From: Pohlia nutans
Lineage: Eukaryota; Streptophyta; Bryopsida; Bryales; Mniaceae
DNA length: 64,000 bases
Direction of reading: 5' to 3'
Assembly (NCBI GenBank): GCA_022496805.1
Contig: CM040096.1
Span: 10,789,501-10,853,500 of the forward strand
A program made the position numbers and the translations under genes. The notes under the pieces were generated by a model. That model was not told where the DNA came from and ran no database searches. It saw only the letters and a program-made list of their open reading frames with translations. Position 1 is the stretch's first letter, and each line of letters begins with the position of its first letter. This document shows, piece by piece, positions 1 to 11,435 of the stretch.

Positions 1-50
1 GTAACTTGGATAGGGTTTTTGTGTTGGTGCTGTATTTCTGCACGTCCCAG

Positions 51-1525
51 TCAGAATTGGGCTGAATTAATTTTACCAGAGGCAAAGGAACTACAAGGGC
101 ATGAAGTTAGAGAGGTAGCGAGAAGTAGTTTGAGCTACTGTTGTACTATCTTAAGATGGGGAAAATTTATGTTTGTTATTATAACATCTATACCCTTGTA
201 TCTTTGCAGGTAAAGAGAAATCTTCAGCCTGGGTCTCTTCACAATGGTACAGTAATAGGGATTCTTCCGTATGGAGTTCGTGTGCAAGTTAACAGGACAA
301 ATATAATGTACAAGTCTTATCCCCTACCGTTACTCTGCATTTCAAACCCCCTGTCTTCATACACCATAAAAACAGTCTGAGTTTTTGTGGCTTTTAACTG
401 ACCTCTGCTAAGAATTTACTTAGTAAGTCTGAGAGTGTGAAATTGTCTTAAGTCGGAAGTATTTGAACGTAATAACTACAGTTTTCTAATTCATATATTT
501 CCCTCTTTTGAAGAATTCCTGGTCGTGTTTGTCATTCACATCACTCAGGATAGGTTTAATAAAATTGAAGAGGTTCATAGTTACATTGGGGGTTGTCAGG
601 ATACGCCTGTTAACCTGCTTGGATTCCCAGGAAAGGAAGGCTAGTTTGCAAAGAAGCAAATGATTGGCTGCGATTTTGGTCCTCACCTAGCGCGCTTCTT
701 TCCGTTTTGGGATTCTGAACGAAGCATACTTGAAAACCCCATTACTCTAGCATGGAAATCAACTGAGAAAGAACTAACGTCTAGTTCCTTTGTGTGCAGG
801 GGATTGATACACATTAGCAACATTGCACATGGTCTGATTCAAAATATTACAGATGTATTTGAAGTTGGGGAACAAATAAAGATGATGGTGGTGAATTCTG
901 ATGCTCTAAACACGATATCTTTCAGGTACTTGCATGTATTATTGTGCGTTCATTTGATTGAGGACCTGCTGTGCTATGTAAGCTGTTCTTTGTGTCAAAA
1001 CACTATGATAAGTCTGCACCTAAACAACGTTAAGAGATGAAACTTGATTCTCCTTCTGTATATTTGCATTCCTTAACGTTACAATTGAGTGACTCCGTTT
1101 CTATTCTTGCAATCCTTAACATTCCTAGGCATTGTGCTTGGTATCTGCAGCACTGCTGACTTGGAGAGTGAGAGTGGGCTTATGCTTCGCGACAAGCAGG
1201 TGAACGCCTTTGCTGAGTCTCAGTTTTCATGCACGCATCCTCCTGCAATTATATCAGTCAACTTCACTAACTCATGGATGTTATTGACATCTGCATGTAT
1301 CCACTGCTGCAGATCTTATAATAACTTCATAGAATTGTTGTTTTGAACTTTCAGAGAGTATTTGAGGAGGCTGAGCGGACTGCACACGCTTGGTGGATTG
1401 CAAACCGAAGAAAGAAAGAGTCTCATAACAATGACGCAGAGGCTTTTAGTAACCAAGCAGCCCCTGAGCCCATTGCAAACCTGGACTGGCTAGATTTTGG
1501 AAAAAAGACGGTGTCATTATTTTAG
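51..1525 (+). CDS. S1-domain RNA-binding protein, plastid type (3' part of gene)
   Basis: Last five exons of a gene entering from the left edge: 51-114 (tentative), 210-307, 800-925, 1151-1199 and 1355-1525 with a TAG stop. All four introns have GT-AG ends and the phases join. Exon 2 carries the first S1 strands (PGSLHNGTVIGILPYGVRVQ). Its donor at 308 (GTACAAG) ends in phase 2 and restores the frame into GLIHISNIAHG, the classic S1 core. The remainder (TADLESESGLMLRDKQ, RVFEEAERTAH, then LDWLDFGKK at the C-terminus) matches my memory of plant plastid S1 proteins of the RLSB/PDE338 type, which bind plastid mRNAs such as rbcL; chloroplast ribosomal protein S1 is the alternative. Start codon and transit peptide lie outside the window. 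S1 fold: high confidence. Exact orthology: moderate. Confidence 0.82.
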
Positions 1526-3044
1526 TCTCGAAGAGATATTAACCCCTTTCCATTGGGAAACCCAAATTTTTCCTTTCTTTACTTGTGAATGAAATTTGGG
1601 GAAATCTTAGCAAATTTTGAATTTGACAACTCCATGGTAATTCTCTACTCAACATACCATTCCAGTTTCATCTGAACAAAAAGTGGACCTTGTATGTCTA
1701 ACAGATGACACATATCTAGCAGAATGATGAAAATGGGCAACTTATTGTCAAACCCTACATCTTTCACGTGCATGGCCACCCAAAAGGTGCACAGGATAGC
1801 ACGATGACGTGAGGTGAGGTCGTCTCTATCAAAAAACTGATTTGTCATCGATAAGCTTGCCATGTTTGTATTCTACCATAGAGCACAGTTGACTCTATGC
1901 CCCACCTGCAATTAATCAATCCTCACATTGATTGAACAAACGTTCCAAGCAGGGCTTTTTTTTTACACTGTAGCAATGCCCCATGCATGCAATGGAAGGT
2001 GGTCCCTCCAGATTTAAACCACTGCGACTGTGCCACGACATTGGAGTCTGGCTCCAAGTAGCCAGAAAAAAAAGCCCTGCAATGGATACTGTAACGAATA
2101 TTTTGACTTTTTTGAAAAAGGGTTTGGTATGTGGATCTGATAATTTGTGGGAAGAGCTCATACACGGCCAGTGAGATCAGTTGCTGCTGGTATATGAAGC
2201 TCGATCAAGTATCACACGCTGGCAGGCAGGAGGCCAAGTAAGTCTCAAAGAAATAGGGGGTGTCAGAGTGCAAATATTCGCACGTGGCCCATCATGTCTC
2301 CTTGAAGGGCTGCATCAGTAAACTTTGGGCAAGCAATTCTCATGTGATTTCCATGTGAAAATCATGCAACATCATTGTAACATGAGGTTCATGTTGTACT
2401 GGCAAGCACAAATTACTTTTTTATTTTAATTGACACAAAGGAGCTAAGCACTAATTATTTTGATGATCTGTGAACATAGAAATCATGTCATCATTCTAAT
2501 GTAAACTCTGGCAACCATAGATCTCGTGTGATTTGAGTGTCACGATCCATGCTAGATTTCAATGTCAAGGTCCATGCGAGTTTCATACCATTTTCACATT
2601 AGAATGATGCCCCCTGTTTTTAGTGATGTGTTGCTGAACTCCGCAATTTCAATTCAAAGCAACTACTGTATTTTGGTGAGAGTTGCATGGATGCACCACA
2701 TTGCAGTCTCCCCTCACAAGCTCGCACGCTGACACCCTCTAATAAGTACATTGTTCAGTTCCAGGAGCAGATGGGACATCAGGAACATCACTGGCTGCAT
2801 AGGTCCAAATCTGTCAAAGAGTGCAATATATTGCCAAAAAAATAAAAATAAACAAACCCTGGTGGACAAGCTTTTGAGAGAATGAAAGATATTGATTTTT
2901 CTTTGCAGTGGGAAAGTCAGCCACCGTGTTGGATCGTTGTTCGTGGGATAACTTCACCGACACATTGGTGATTTTTGGGAGAGTGCACATCGTTAAATGT
3001 AAGTATAGCTTAATGAAACAAAGTGTTGGTTAGATTTTGGTAAG
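1526..3044. other. Intergenic, no gene seen
   Basis: Only short open frames without recognisable motifs. Two weak inverted repeats are visible: GCAGGGCTTTTTTTTT near 1951 against AAAAAAAAGCCCTGC near 2067, and CATCATTCTAATG near 2491 against CATTAGAATGATG near 2593. Both could be decayed miniature elements. The first part probably includes the 3' untranslated region of the S1-domain gene. Confidence 0.5.
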
Positions 3045-3692
3045 ATCGAACCGTTGGATTGGAAGAGTATAGTATGTCTTTGAACCGTATAATGCACACT
3101 CGAAAATGAGATTTTGGAAGGTCTGACTTCAAAGTTAAATAAAATTTGGGTTAAATTTTCTAAAATGAAAGTGAAGATGTTCAGCAATGACCTATGTCAA
3201 CACCTCTCCATTGCAATCTTTCATGTCAAGAATGGACTCACACATAATTATTGTGAATTTTATAAGTGGGAGTGACTTATCCATGTATGGTTTATGACAA
3301 TAATTTATATGTTAAAATACGAAAGTTGGTACATTGATCAAGATTGGAATACATACACTAATGGTACATGAACAAGAGAACACAATCCAAAAAACAAATA
3401 CAAGATAACAAACTTCTAAACACAAAAAATATCGCATAGTACATGTGTTGTATTTGTAAGTCTTTGCTGTATTTTGAGGCATTTGCAATATTTCTGTGTT
3501 TTGTACATAGGTATTTGAATATCTAAGAAAGTCCAATTCCAATTTTATTTTTTTCATCATTTGCAAAATCAAAGGTTACACATCTAAACTTCAGACACCA
3601 GACTGAGATGGTTCACAGATATACAGCATTTCATTTTCATTTTCTGGTGATCTAGTGACCACTTACCAGTTACCTGGGCACTGAAGGGTTAA
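3045..3692 (-). repeat. TTAA element family A, truncated copy, reverse orientation
   Basis: Reverse complement of the repeats at 6553 and 39131. The shared stretch includes the segment around the family A sequence CAACACATGTA and the AGTGAAGAGGTT-like block. The right end reads GGGTTAACTC (TTAA at 3689-3692), matching the TTAACCCTTYAGTGC family A terminus. The left end diverges near 3045, so this copy lacks its other terminus. The hairpin expected 20 bp from the end is largely decayed here. Confidence 0.7.
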
Positions 3693-4176
3693 CTCTGCGG
3701 AGACATTGATCTCTGTAGAATTGGCTACTTTTGCAACAGCACCTTTTGCAACAGCACCACAGTCCAGTATAGTGTTAGATTGTTCGCATATCTAGGCTTA
3801 GAAATATGTTGTAAAGTGTCACTCTTCAAAGCCATTTGATTTCCTCATTGAATAGATTGCCTTATTTAACATATGGGTACATGGCAAAAAAAAATAGATT
3901 TCACTATCTACTGCACAATGGAAATCCAGAATTGCCCAATCAAGAGCGACTCCTGTAAGACTCAAACTTCTGAAGCCAGCTACCTAAATCATCCCGTAAA
4001 TAAACATGTATCAACACTAATAAAAAATCTAAACTCTGCTGTAAGTAGGCTTTGCAGTAATCACCCAACAGCGGCAAGAGGAAAGCATTTGATAGTCTGT
4101 GTCAGGGCCTCTGATTGCGTCATGTCAAGTAAATTAGGCACTTGTTCGTATCGGAATTGAGAAACCGTGTCCATTC
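3693..4176. other. Spacer, probably 3' region of the EF-hand gene
   Basis: No motif-bearing reading frame. It lies directly downstream of the minus-strand EF-hand gene, so part of it should be 3' untranslated sequence. A 95-residue plus-strand open frame at 3873 has no visible domain and is not called. Confidence 0.4.
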
Positions 4177-5219
4177 TCACGCAGCGACAAATGGGATCAC
4201 CAATAGCATGAACGATGTGTAGTCAAATGTAGCGTTTCCCGACAAAGCTTTGTCCTGATCCCTAAACTTCTCCGTCATGCCTTTGACAACGAATCCACAC
4301 TCCAGAAAATTGTCGTAACCAATGCTCCTGCTCCCGCCTGTAACATCATACTTGGAGACAAGCATCTGCAAGACAGCCGGCGGAATGTTGAAGTTAAAGC
4401 TCATGAGAGCCGCGTGCAGCTCCGACACTTCGATCGTGCCACTGTTATCCCTGTCGAACTCGCGGAACTTCTTCTGCCACTGCTGAATTTCTTTCCACAG
4501 CTTAGTGAATCCAACGGGACCAATCCTGGTAGTGTCATTTTGTTGTCGGCAAAGAGATGGAGCATGAGTCGGAGCGTGCGGGGTGAAAACGGGGGACGGC
4601 CCTGTGACAACACTCTCCCGAGCTCGTAGGCGTCAATTGTACCACTCCGATCCACGTCCGCTTGCTGAAACATACTTACAACGGCTGGATCCGTCCCGGG
4701 AGGAAACCCTGCGCCAGATGGCGGATACTGCTGAGGTTGGCCATAGCCACCTCCATAGCTAACTCCATATCCGCCATAGCCTGCTGAAGCAGGAGAAGCT
4801 CCATAACTCGAACTCTGCGTTCCGTACCCCGAAGAAGCAGGCGGTGCTCCATAACTTGAACTCTGCGTTCCATACCCCGAAGAAGCAGGGGGTGCTCCAT
4901 AACTCGAAGAATTCTGCGTTGCGTACCCCGAAGAAGCAGGGGGTGCTCCATAACTCGAAGAATTCTGCGTTGCGTACCCCGAAGAAGCAGGCGGTGCTCC
5001 ATAACCCGAACTCGGCGTTGCGTACGCTGGCGTTGCTCCATACCCCGTTGTTGCTGGTGTATAGGGACTCGCGCCTCCCGATTGCGAACCATACGGCCCT
5101 TGAGGCGGAGCGCTCTGTCCATACGCCGCACCGTAACCCCCTTGCGGCTGTCCATAGCCCGCCGGTGGCTGTCCATATCCTGCAGGCTGCCCATACTGTG
5201 GCTGCGTCTTCCCCGTCAT
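4177..5219 (-). CDS. Gly/Tyr/Pro-rich penta-EF-hand calcium-binding protein (frameshifted)
   Basis: Calcium sensor of the plant penta-EF-hand group (CML48/49/50-like, related to ALG-2), which undergoes Ca-dependent conformational change and membrane or partner binding. The start is taken at 5219 (MTGKTQPQYGQ) rather than the in-frame Met nine codons upstream, because the Gly/Tyr/Gln/Pro-rich region begins there. That region contains about five imperfect 16-17-residue repeats (YGAPPASSGYATQN type). Two canonical 12-residue EF loops follow: DVDRSGTIDAYE and DRDNSGTIEVSE. The C-terminus (SRSIGYDNFLECGFVVKGMT, then FMLLVIPFVAA) is typical of the family. The frame changes between about 4526 and 4535: upstream reads FADNKMT, downstream reads RIGPVGFTKLWKEI one frame over, with no room for an intron. 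Either one base is missing from the assembly or the gene is recently broken. Otherwise single-exon and intact. Confidence 0.85.
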
Positions 5220-5402
5220 TTTCAAATTATCTCCAAACACCCTCAAACCTCAACAGTATCTCCACACACACAAACCCCCGATCCTCTGGAAAAATCTAAA
5301 GAAAACTGGATATCCTCTACAATGCACCAAAATTCACAGAAAAATACAAGCTGAATGGAACGCTAGAAACAGAACAATGCTCTAAAATGGCGATGGGACG
5401 CG

Positions 5403-5410
5403 CATATATG
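5403..5410 (-). promoter_or_regulatory. Possible TATA box of the EF-hand gene
   Basis: Palindromic CATATATG about 185 bp upstream of the chosen start codon, in an otherwise GC-rich stretch. Spacing suits a core promoter with a 150-bp leader. This is position and motif only, with no other support. Confidence 0.25.
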
Positions 5411-5419
5411 CAGAGGGAT

Positions 5420-6139
5420 TCAGAAACTAGACGCGGAGATTTGGTAACGCGCAGGTGCGGCAAAGAGCCATGTGAGAGAGACGAAGTGTCCTTGCCGACG
5501 CGGGTCGGTGTATCAGCTGGGAAGCTACGTGAAAGTGGGATCCTGATATTTTAACAAGGATGTGGATGAACGATATCATCCATCCGTATTTCTGACGTGG
5601 CTATAGTGTGCCATGCCAAGTAGGAACCCCCGCCTCTACGTGGCATCAGTCACCATCACCTTCTTGTCCGTCCCGCCCCCGCCATGCCATGCCTGTCCCG
5701 CTCCCGCCATGCCATGTCCATCCCGCCCCTGCCCACACCGTGACCCTCATTTGTATCATACCCTTGGCTTCTCTTTCACTCTCGTATTCAGCAACTGAGG
5801 TGAAGTTTACCGCTGCTCTTACTTTCTACTTATTCATTCCATTTTTGTACTGTACGTTGTGTTTTCTCAGGTATTTTCCGTTGCATGAGAGTTGATTTTG
5901 TGTCTGTGCATTCAGTTGAATTCTTTGGAACTCACTTCACGGGATAAGTCGACTTCTTCCTCTTGCAGGTTCGATCGATCGCTGCTGCATTTTTGACTGC
6001 TTAGAACTGGCTGGCTTTGTTATTTGAATCGTTAGCTTGATTGCTGTGTTCTATCGGCGGAATGTAATACAGACTGAGTTTCTGCTCTCATCGCTGACTG
6101 CAGAACCCCGTGAGTGACGTGAGAACATTCTCTTCAACT
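5420..6139. other. Upstream spacer with C-rich low-complexity tract
   Basis: Contains a C-rich tract at about 5610-5750 with recurring GCCATGCC and CCCGCCCC units. This gives open frames of no biological meaning. It lies between the divergent EF-hand gene and the orphan exon at 6140 and may hold promoters for both. Confidence 0.4.
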
Positions 6140-6475
6140 TGAAAGAAGCCATTTCCAGACTCGGACTTGGATACCCTACCAGCTGCATATATGGAAACCT
6201 TTTGGAAGTTTGTAGAGCCGAATTTGACAGCGGCCAATTCCAAAGTAGCTCCCGTGCTCAATGGCGCGACATGGATGCAGGGAGAACTTCTTCTAACTCT
6301 GAACAATGGCGAGACAATCACGTCTTTTGACAAGCCATGGCCTCGCGAGTCTCTGTTGCGGGTCATAGTGGGAGAAATAATTCTGCCCAGGTCTACCTTG
6401 CAAGGTTACTGCTTGCTGTTGCGAGTTGGAGTAGAGATGTTCTCAGATTGGTCTAATATCCTTGTAGGCATATAA
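6140..6475 (+). pseudogene. Orphan coding exon or gene fragment, unrecognised
   Basis: An open frame reads KKPFPDSDLDTLPAAYMETF, then FVEPNLTAANSKVAPVLNG and WMQGELLLTLNNGETITSF. It has coding-like composition and balanced polar and hydrophobic residues, unlike surrounding spacer. A donor-like CAG|GTCTACC occurs at about 6390. No following exon can be found: family A repeat sequence begins at 6553. A degraded relative of the first part (GAAAGAAGCCATTTCC) occurs at about 20740 with an early stop. I do not recognise the protein. It may be a first exon whose partner exons were displaced, or a duplicated fragment. Confidence 0.4.
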
Positions 6476-6552
6476 AAATCTTCAAAAACCAAAAAGACAA
6501 AAAAAACAAACTATTTTTACTATATTTTCTCACAACTTCTCTACAAATTTTG

Positions 6553-7912
6553 TTAACCCTTTAGTGCTCAAGTGACCACAATGTGGTCTCTAATGTGTCG
6601 AAAACGCGAATAACAGAAAATATGTGAAGAACTGGATTTTGAATTGTGAAGTTCAGATTATGAGCGTTATAATATACATCTTCTAAAAAAAATTCAATTT
6701 GGAGTTCTGCAACTATCAAAATACCTATAAACAAAATGCGAAAATATTGTAAATACTTACAAATACAACACATGTATTATGCGGTATTTCTTGTGTTTAG
6801 AAGCTTGTTATCTTGTATTCTTTTTTGGGATTTTGTTCTCTTGTTCATGTTCCATTAGTGTATGTATTCCGATCTTGATCCATGTACCAACTCCTTTGAT
6901 ATTTTAACGTATAAATTTTTGTCCTAAACCGTACATAGATAAGTCACTCTCACTTGTAAAATTCACAATAATTATGTGTGAGTCCGTTCTTAACATGAAA
7001 GATTGCAACGGAGAGGTGTTGACACATGTCATTGCTAAACCTCTTCACTTTCATTTTAGAAAATTTTACCCAAATTCTATTTAACTTTGAAGTCACACAC
7101 CTTCCAAAATTTCATTTTTGATTGTGCATTATATGGTTCAAAGACGTACTATGATCTTCCAATCCCACCATCGGATAATTCTCTAATTTTGGCAAAATGT
7201 CTGCACTCCAATTGAGAATACAATTGTATGGTTACTTTCCAATTTAATCCATTCTATTTCTAGCAGTATCAATCATAGTGGAATATCCCAGTGAAAACCA
7301 GTGAACCCAGCTACAATATCCAAAGCGTTAACCCCTAACTGCCTAAGCGTCCATTTTTTGGACGATGTACAGATTTCATCCAAAATTTCTCATCCGTCAT
7401 GCACTTTTTGTAGTGTGCAATTTTTACTGTAGATTCTATGGGAAGTTAGCTTCATGCATATGTGATTTGATTAGAAAGGGGATGATTTGTGAAATTTTTA
7501 TGCCTCATTTCATGTTGTAGTGATTCACCCAAAATTTTGAAGATTTCAGTATAAAAGTGTTCTAAAAAAAGTCAACTCATATAATTAAGCAACCAAAAAA
7601 TCTCCAAAAATCACTACACTTAGAGTGTTACATTTCAACCAATCACAATGAATTTCATCTGTAGATTGTCAATATCTTATTCGTAATTGAATTACAAAAT
7701 AATTTTGAATTTCACGTTTCAAATTTCATACAAAATTATTGGTAATAGCAATCATAGATCTAACCGTATGGATAGAATCTAAAATTCATAATGTACAACT
7801 TTTATTCATATATCAAGTTCAAAATATCCCTCTAGGTTGCATTTTATAATGCATCTTTGCAAAACTGCCGAATTTGGAGAGGGCTCTAGGCATTTAGGGG
7901 TTAAAGGGTTAA
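6553..7912 (+). mobile_element. TTAA element family A with a nested family I element
   Basis: Starts TTAACCCTTTAGTGCTC and ends AAAGGGTTAA at 7912. The interior matches the copy at 39131-39952 over its length and the reversed copy at 3045-3692. Near the right end, a 577-bp family I element (7328-7904) interrupts it. Removing that insert with one TTAA restores GCG-TTAA-AGGGTTAA, matching the uninterrupted copy. Twenty bp in from the left TTAA is the palindrome GACCACAATGTGGTC. No open frame of transposase size, so non-autonomous. Confidence 0.85.
7328..7904 (+). mobile_element. TTAA element family I, complete (nested)
   Basis: 577 bp, bounded by TTAA on both sides, with ends TTAACCCCTAACTGCC and CATTTAGGGGTTAA. 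A hairpin CGTCCA-TTTTT-TGGACG lies at 7348-7364, 20 bp from the left end. Related copies stand at 40365, 42677 and twice in 25338-26537. Inserted into the family A element around it, so it is the younger of the two. Confidence 0.9.
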
Positions 7913-8689
7913 GAACAATCCTTTGAGGTGGACTAGACTATAATTCTGAAGGACTTCAAACCATGGCACTTTTGGTGCCATATAGGAGAAAAGTGTTTGC
8001 CACCACTCATTTTCTCCTTCCACCTCCCTTGGACTAAAATTTCATAGTATAAAGTCAATTTCCAATAGCTTCTCAATTTCGGCCAATCAGAGCCCTTCAA
8101 ATAATTTCATACTTATGGCTTCTCGCCTTTGGACTCTAAGTATAAAGAGGTCCTAACTCTCCCTCCGAACTTCATTATCCATTGGAACAAGAGTTTCACA
8201 AATTTTTTAAAAATGGAATTGGCTCGCACTACCTCTTATTATTTTATGGTGCATACATTATCTTCATAAGCATTCAACTCTACTTAACTAGAGAGTTTTC
8301 TACTACATGCATCTTTAAATACATGAAATGAAGTAGAATTAACTTCTAGATTTTTCCTTGTTATACCTATGAAGCATGTGAATTTCCTCCCACATGGAGG
8401 GTATAAGAAGCATGGAAGAAGTTCATTTCTTTAGTAGATCTTACAGTACCAAAAAAATGTCCAACTTTATAAGGCTCATGTTCCAGTTGGTGATATGAAG
8501 CCAATTATATTGTACAGTACATGATTTGCTACATGATGATGGTATGCTTCTGCACACTTGAAAGCGTCTCCTCACAAAGTCTAGTACTCTGTTGTATAAA
8601 CATTAATCCCTATCAAAACCTTGAAGACCTGCATGTGTCACCCAATATATATGGATATACCCTGTACAAGGGTACCTGAAGGAAAATTT
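7913..8689. other. Intergenic, AT-rich
   Basis: No gene seen. Contains a small palindrome, ATGGCACTTTTGGTGCCAT, near 7964. The last 200 bp probably belong to the 3' untranslated region of the minus-strand gene ending at 8690. Confidence 0.4.
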
Positions 8690-10100
8690 TCAATCCACTA
8701 CTTTAGTAGCTACAAGATCTGGAGCAATAAGGGCTGGTGATTGAATGGACTCTTTGGAGCCTCTATGGCGCCGTCGGTTAAGAGGGATACTGTAATACTC
8801 TACGTGATCGTTCTCTCGCATTGAACCAAGCAGATCACTCCGTCGCCGAGAATTTGCAAGCCTATCTTTGAATACTCTTCCGTCCTGTAAGACCATTTAA
8901 CAGCAGAATGATCATTCTACGTACGTGAGCAACTACACTGTGACTTGTCCATTTAAAAAGTGAAAACAGGAAGTATTAAATTATAACCTACTACCGAGCA
9001 CAATACTTCAATAGGAGATGGATGTATGTAGGTCAAAGACATAATGAACAACAATGCATATAGTAATAACTATCTCGATTGAAGACAAAATTAGACTAGT
9101 TTGAAGAGTACCATAAGGCAAAACCAGAATGAACACTAAATTCAGAGCAATGTTGCCTCTACAAGTGAATTTCCTCCTCCAACCACGGGATCATTGAAAG
9201 ACAAATTTTAACTCCAGGAGTTACAAGAGAACAACGTAAGAACAAAAGTGACTAACGGAAGCATGAAGGGCATAGACTTGTACATGCATTATGCAAGGCT
9301 CTGGAGGCGGACACCGCACAGGTTTGTCCATATCATTGGGCTCTTCCGGATGTGGTACGTAAGTGAAATGTTCTAGATAATCAGCTCCATTCAAGGCTTC
9401 AAAGGTTTGAATGATATGATCCATGGTACCATTTACCTTACTTTCGCCACCATTTCCCTGCAGACAACGAACCCCAAATGATCAGTGATCGATCAGAGAC
9501 ACAGTCTGACGGCCTAATAATTTCTATGAACTTCGGTAACATAATAATTCAAAGCTTAGCCACGAGTCTTGAGCAAGAGTCCCCACTAAACCCAGACCGA
9601 TCAATCCAGAGGGTAGCCAGTGACAGATTGGATCTCTAACAACATGAGCGAGAGAGAAATTCACAAAGACTTTAAAAGGCTTAGGGCAGATCCAAAATTT
9701 CAAACTCCCTGTTCCGAATATTTCCTCAAATAACGACCACGACACGAGTCTCAATAACGCCATTGCGTGTGTAGAATTTTCAAAATGGAACTGTAGAAAC
9801 GGCGTAGAGATCTGCCTTGGATCCAACCGCCCTCATTTCTAAATGCGGGCTCACCACCTCGTACCGATACACAGGACGATCAGCTAACCGACACACAGGA
9901 CTTGTTCTACAACAGAAAACAAATTCCTAAACCCCAATTCTACGGCGCTCTTCATTGCAGTCTAGGGGTTTTACCGGACTATCACCAGGTCGTCGATACT
10001 TGAGAGCATGCTTCAACCTCCACACAGATCGATTCGATCGGAATCGGTGACCACGTAACGGCCAGTTCAAGAACTCCGCCAATGAAAGACCACCCCTCAT
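8690..10100 (-). CDS. Unrecognised 164-residue protein, three exons
   Basis: Exon 1 is 10100-9975 (42 codons, MRGGLSLAEFLNWPLRGHRF...RRPGDSP), exon 2 is 9457-9284 (58 codons) and exon 3 is 8884-8690 (64 codons plus stop). All junctions are phase 0 with clean GT-AG ends: donors GTAAAAC and GTACAAG, acceptors CTGCAG and TTACAG. The centre has an acidic/aromatic stretch (EALNGADYLEHFTYVPHPEE) and then a Cys/Pro motif running across the exon 2/3 junction (VRCPPPEPCIMH|DGRVFKDR). The C-terminal third is basic (RRRSDLLG, LNRRRHRG). No membrane segment is visible. The basic N-terminus (RGHRFRSNRSVWRLKHALKY) could be an organelle-targeting sequence. I think a PEP-x-(I/L)-x-HDGR motif occurs in a conserved plant protein of unknown function, but I cannot name it. 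Gene structure: high confidence. Function: none assigned. Confidence 0.75.
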
Positions 10101-11254
10101 TGTTGCCTTCCCCTCAACTATCCTAAACCGCCGCCAACAAATGATTCCACCTCCATATCCACCCTCCTCTCAACTCATCTCCCCAGATCCAAGAACGAAA
10201 ACTCCCACAGACTATTCTCGATCTAACCATTCTCCAACCACACAAACCTAAACACAAAAGAACAAAAACGATCTCTCATCTTATCTGATGCTCTGCCACG
10301 ATGCATGTACACACAAAAAACATTGGTGCCCTAACTCAACATACCATCCACGGTGGACTCTCCATAGCGCAGATTGAATTGAATTGGAATTGATTAACCC
10401 CATACAGTCCAAGATCCAACTATCGTCGCAGCTGCTCCACCACCATAGCAAACAAACAGATGACTGAACTCTTCACTTTATCCCTTCCCCCTCTCGTTTT
10501 ATTTTTTTGGCACAAATTGAAAAAAGCATTGCAAGAGGAATAAAATACAGAGCCACCGGGCAGAACCGCCCGCGGGGTCCCTCCCCCCTCTCCAATGCAT
10601 CCGACCCACAACAAGTGCCTAGTGCCCACTCTAGGCCTGATCCAGGGAAGGTCAACAGTTAATTTGACAGCACCCTGAAATTATACTACCAAAAAGATGC
10701 AACAGGGATGGAAAAGGAGATGCGCAAGGAAGGATGCGAGATTGCGGGAGGCCGGATGCGCACGGGGAAACTGTGTGATGAGAAAAAGGACGGGAAAAAT
10801 TAAACAGTGTGGCCGTCAGTCAGTCACATGGATTGGCAGGGCAAGGAGAGGGACAAAATGATCGAGCGTGGGGATGACTGAGAATCCGGGGGTGCGGGGC
10901 GGGATTCCCGAGGCAGGGTGAGAGAGAGACTATTCGAAATTTACTTGTCGTTTTGGACGAGGCGGGCGTTGTGGGCGCCGGCGGGACGACGGGCGCGCCA
11001 CCACGAGATAATTTTTGAACTGGGAATGGCTCTATTTAAATCTGCCTCAAAAGTGAAAAAGACTACTAGGTGCTGGAATTTCTACTCAACTGAAAGTGGA
11101 GAACGATTTTATCTCGTTTTTTTCTCTCTTGCTTGACTTCTGGCCGGACCTGGCCGGGCTCTTGTTGTATTTATACTCTTTTCGCAGTAAAGGTTCTCTT
11201 TCAGTGAGTTATTTGTGTCACAAAAAAAGACAAAAGAAATGGAGAACGAGGTTT
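10101..11254. other. Upstream spacer, GC-rich in its second half
   Basis: Holds the promoter side of the minus-strand gene starting at 10100. About 10560-11150 is richer in GC and has overlapping open frames on both strands, none with a motif or a supported splice structure. No gene called. It could be an unannotated promoter or first exon. Confidence 0.35.
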
Positions 11255-11435
11255 ATAGCATAATAGAGCAATGGGCATCAACACCCTTTTTGTAATGGGA
11301 CCACAGTCTAGATACAATTAGAAACTAAGTTTATGTGGCAATGACACGGTAATCCTAGAAAAGTGGATCTAAGTGAAGATTTTTTTCGATCCAGTTTTCA
11401 AAAGGGTCTTGCATTGCATTGCTCTATTATGCTAT
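11255..11435. mobile_element. Miniature inverted-repeat element, 181 bp
   Basis: Perfect 19-bp terminal inverted repeats: ATAGCATAATAGAGCAATG at 11255-11273 and its exact reverse complement at 11417-11435. No clear target duplication, so the superfamily is not assigned. Confidence 0.75.

Noticed and set aside
4676..5194. Long open frames opposite and overlapping the EF-hand gene (172, 151 and 90 residues)
   Set aside because: They are shadows of the repetitive Gly/Tyr/Pro-rich coding sequence; Arg/Met-rich or Ser/Pro-rich products with no domain.
5608..5895. Proline/serine-rich small protein
   Set aside because: Product of a C-rich low-complexity tract with CCATGCC repeats.
10394..10420. 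Another TTAACCCC element end
   Set aside because: TTAACCCCATAC matches the first bases only; no hairpin at offset 20 and no partner end.
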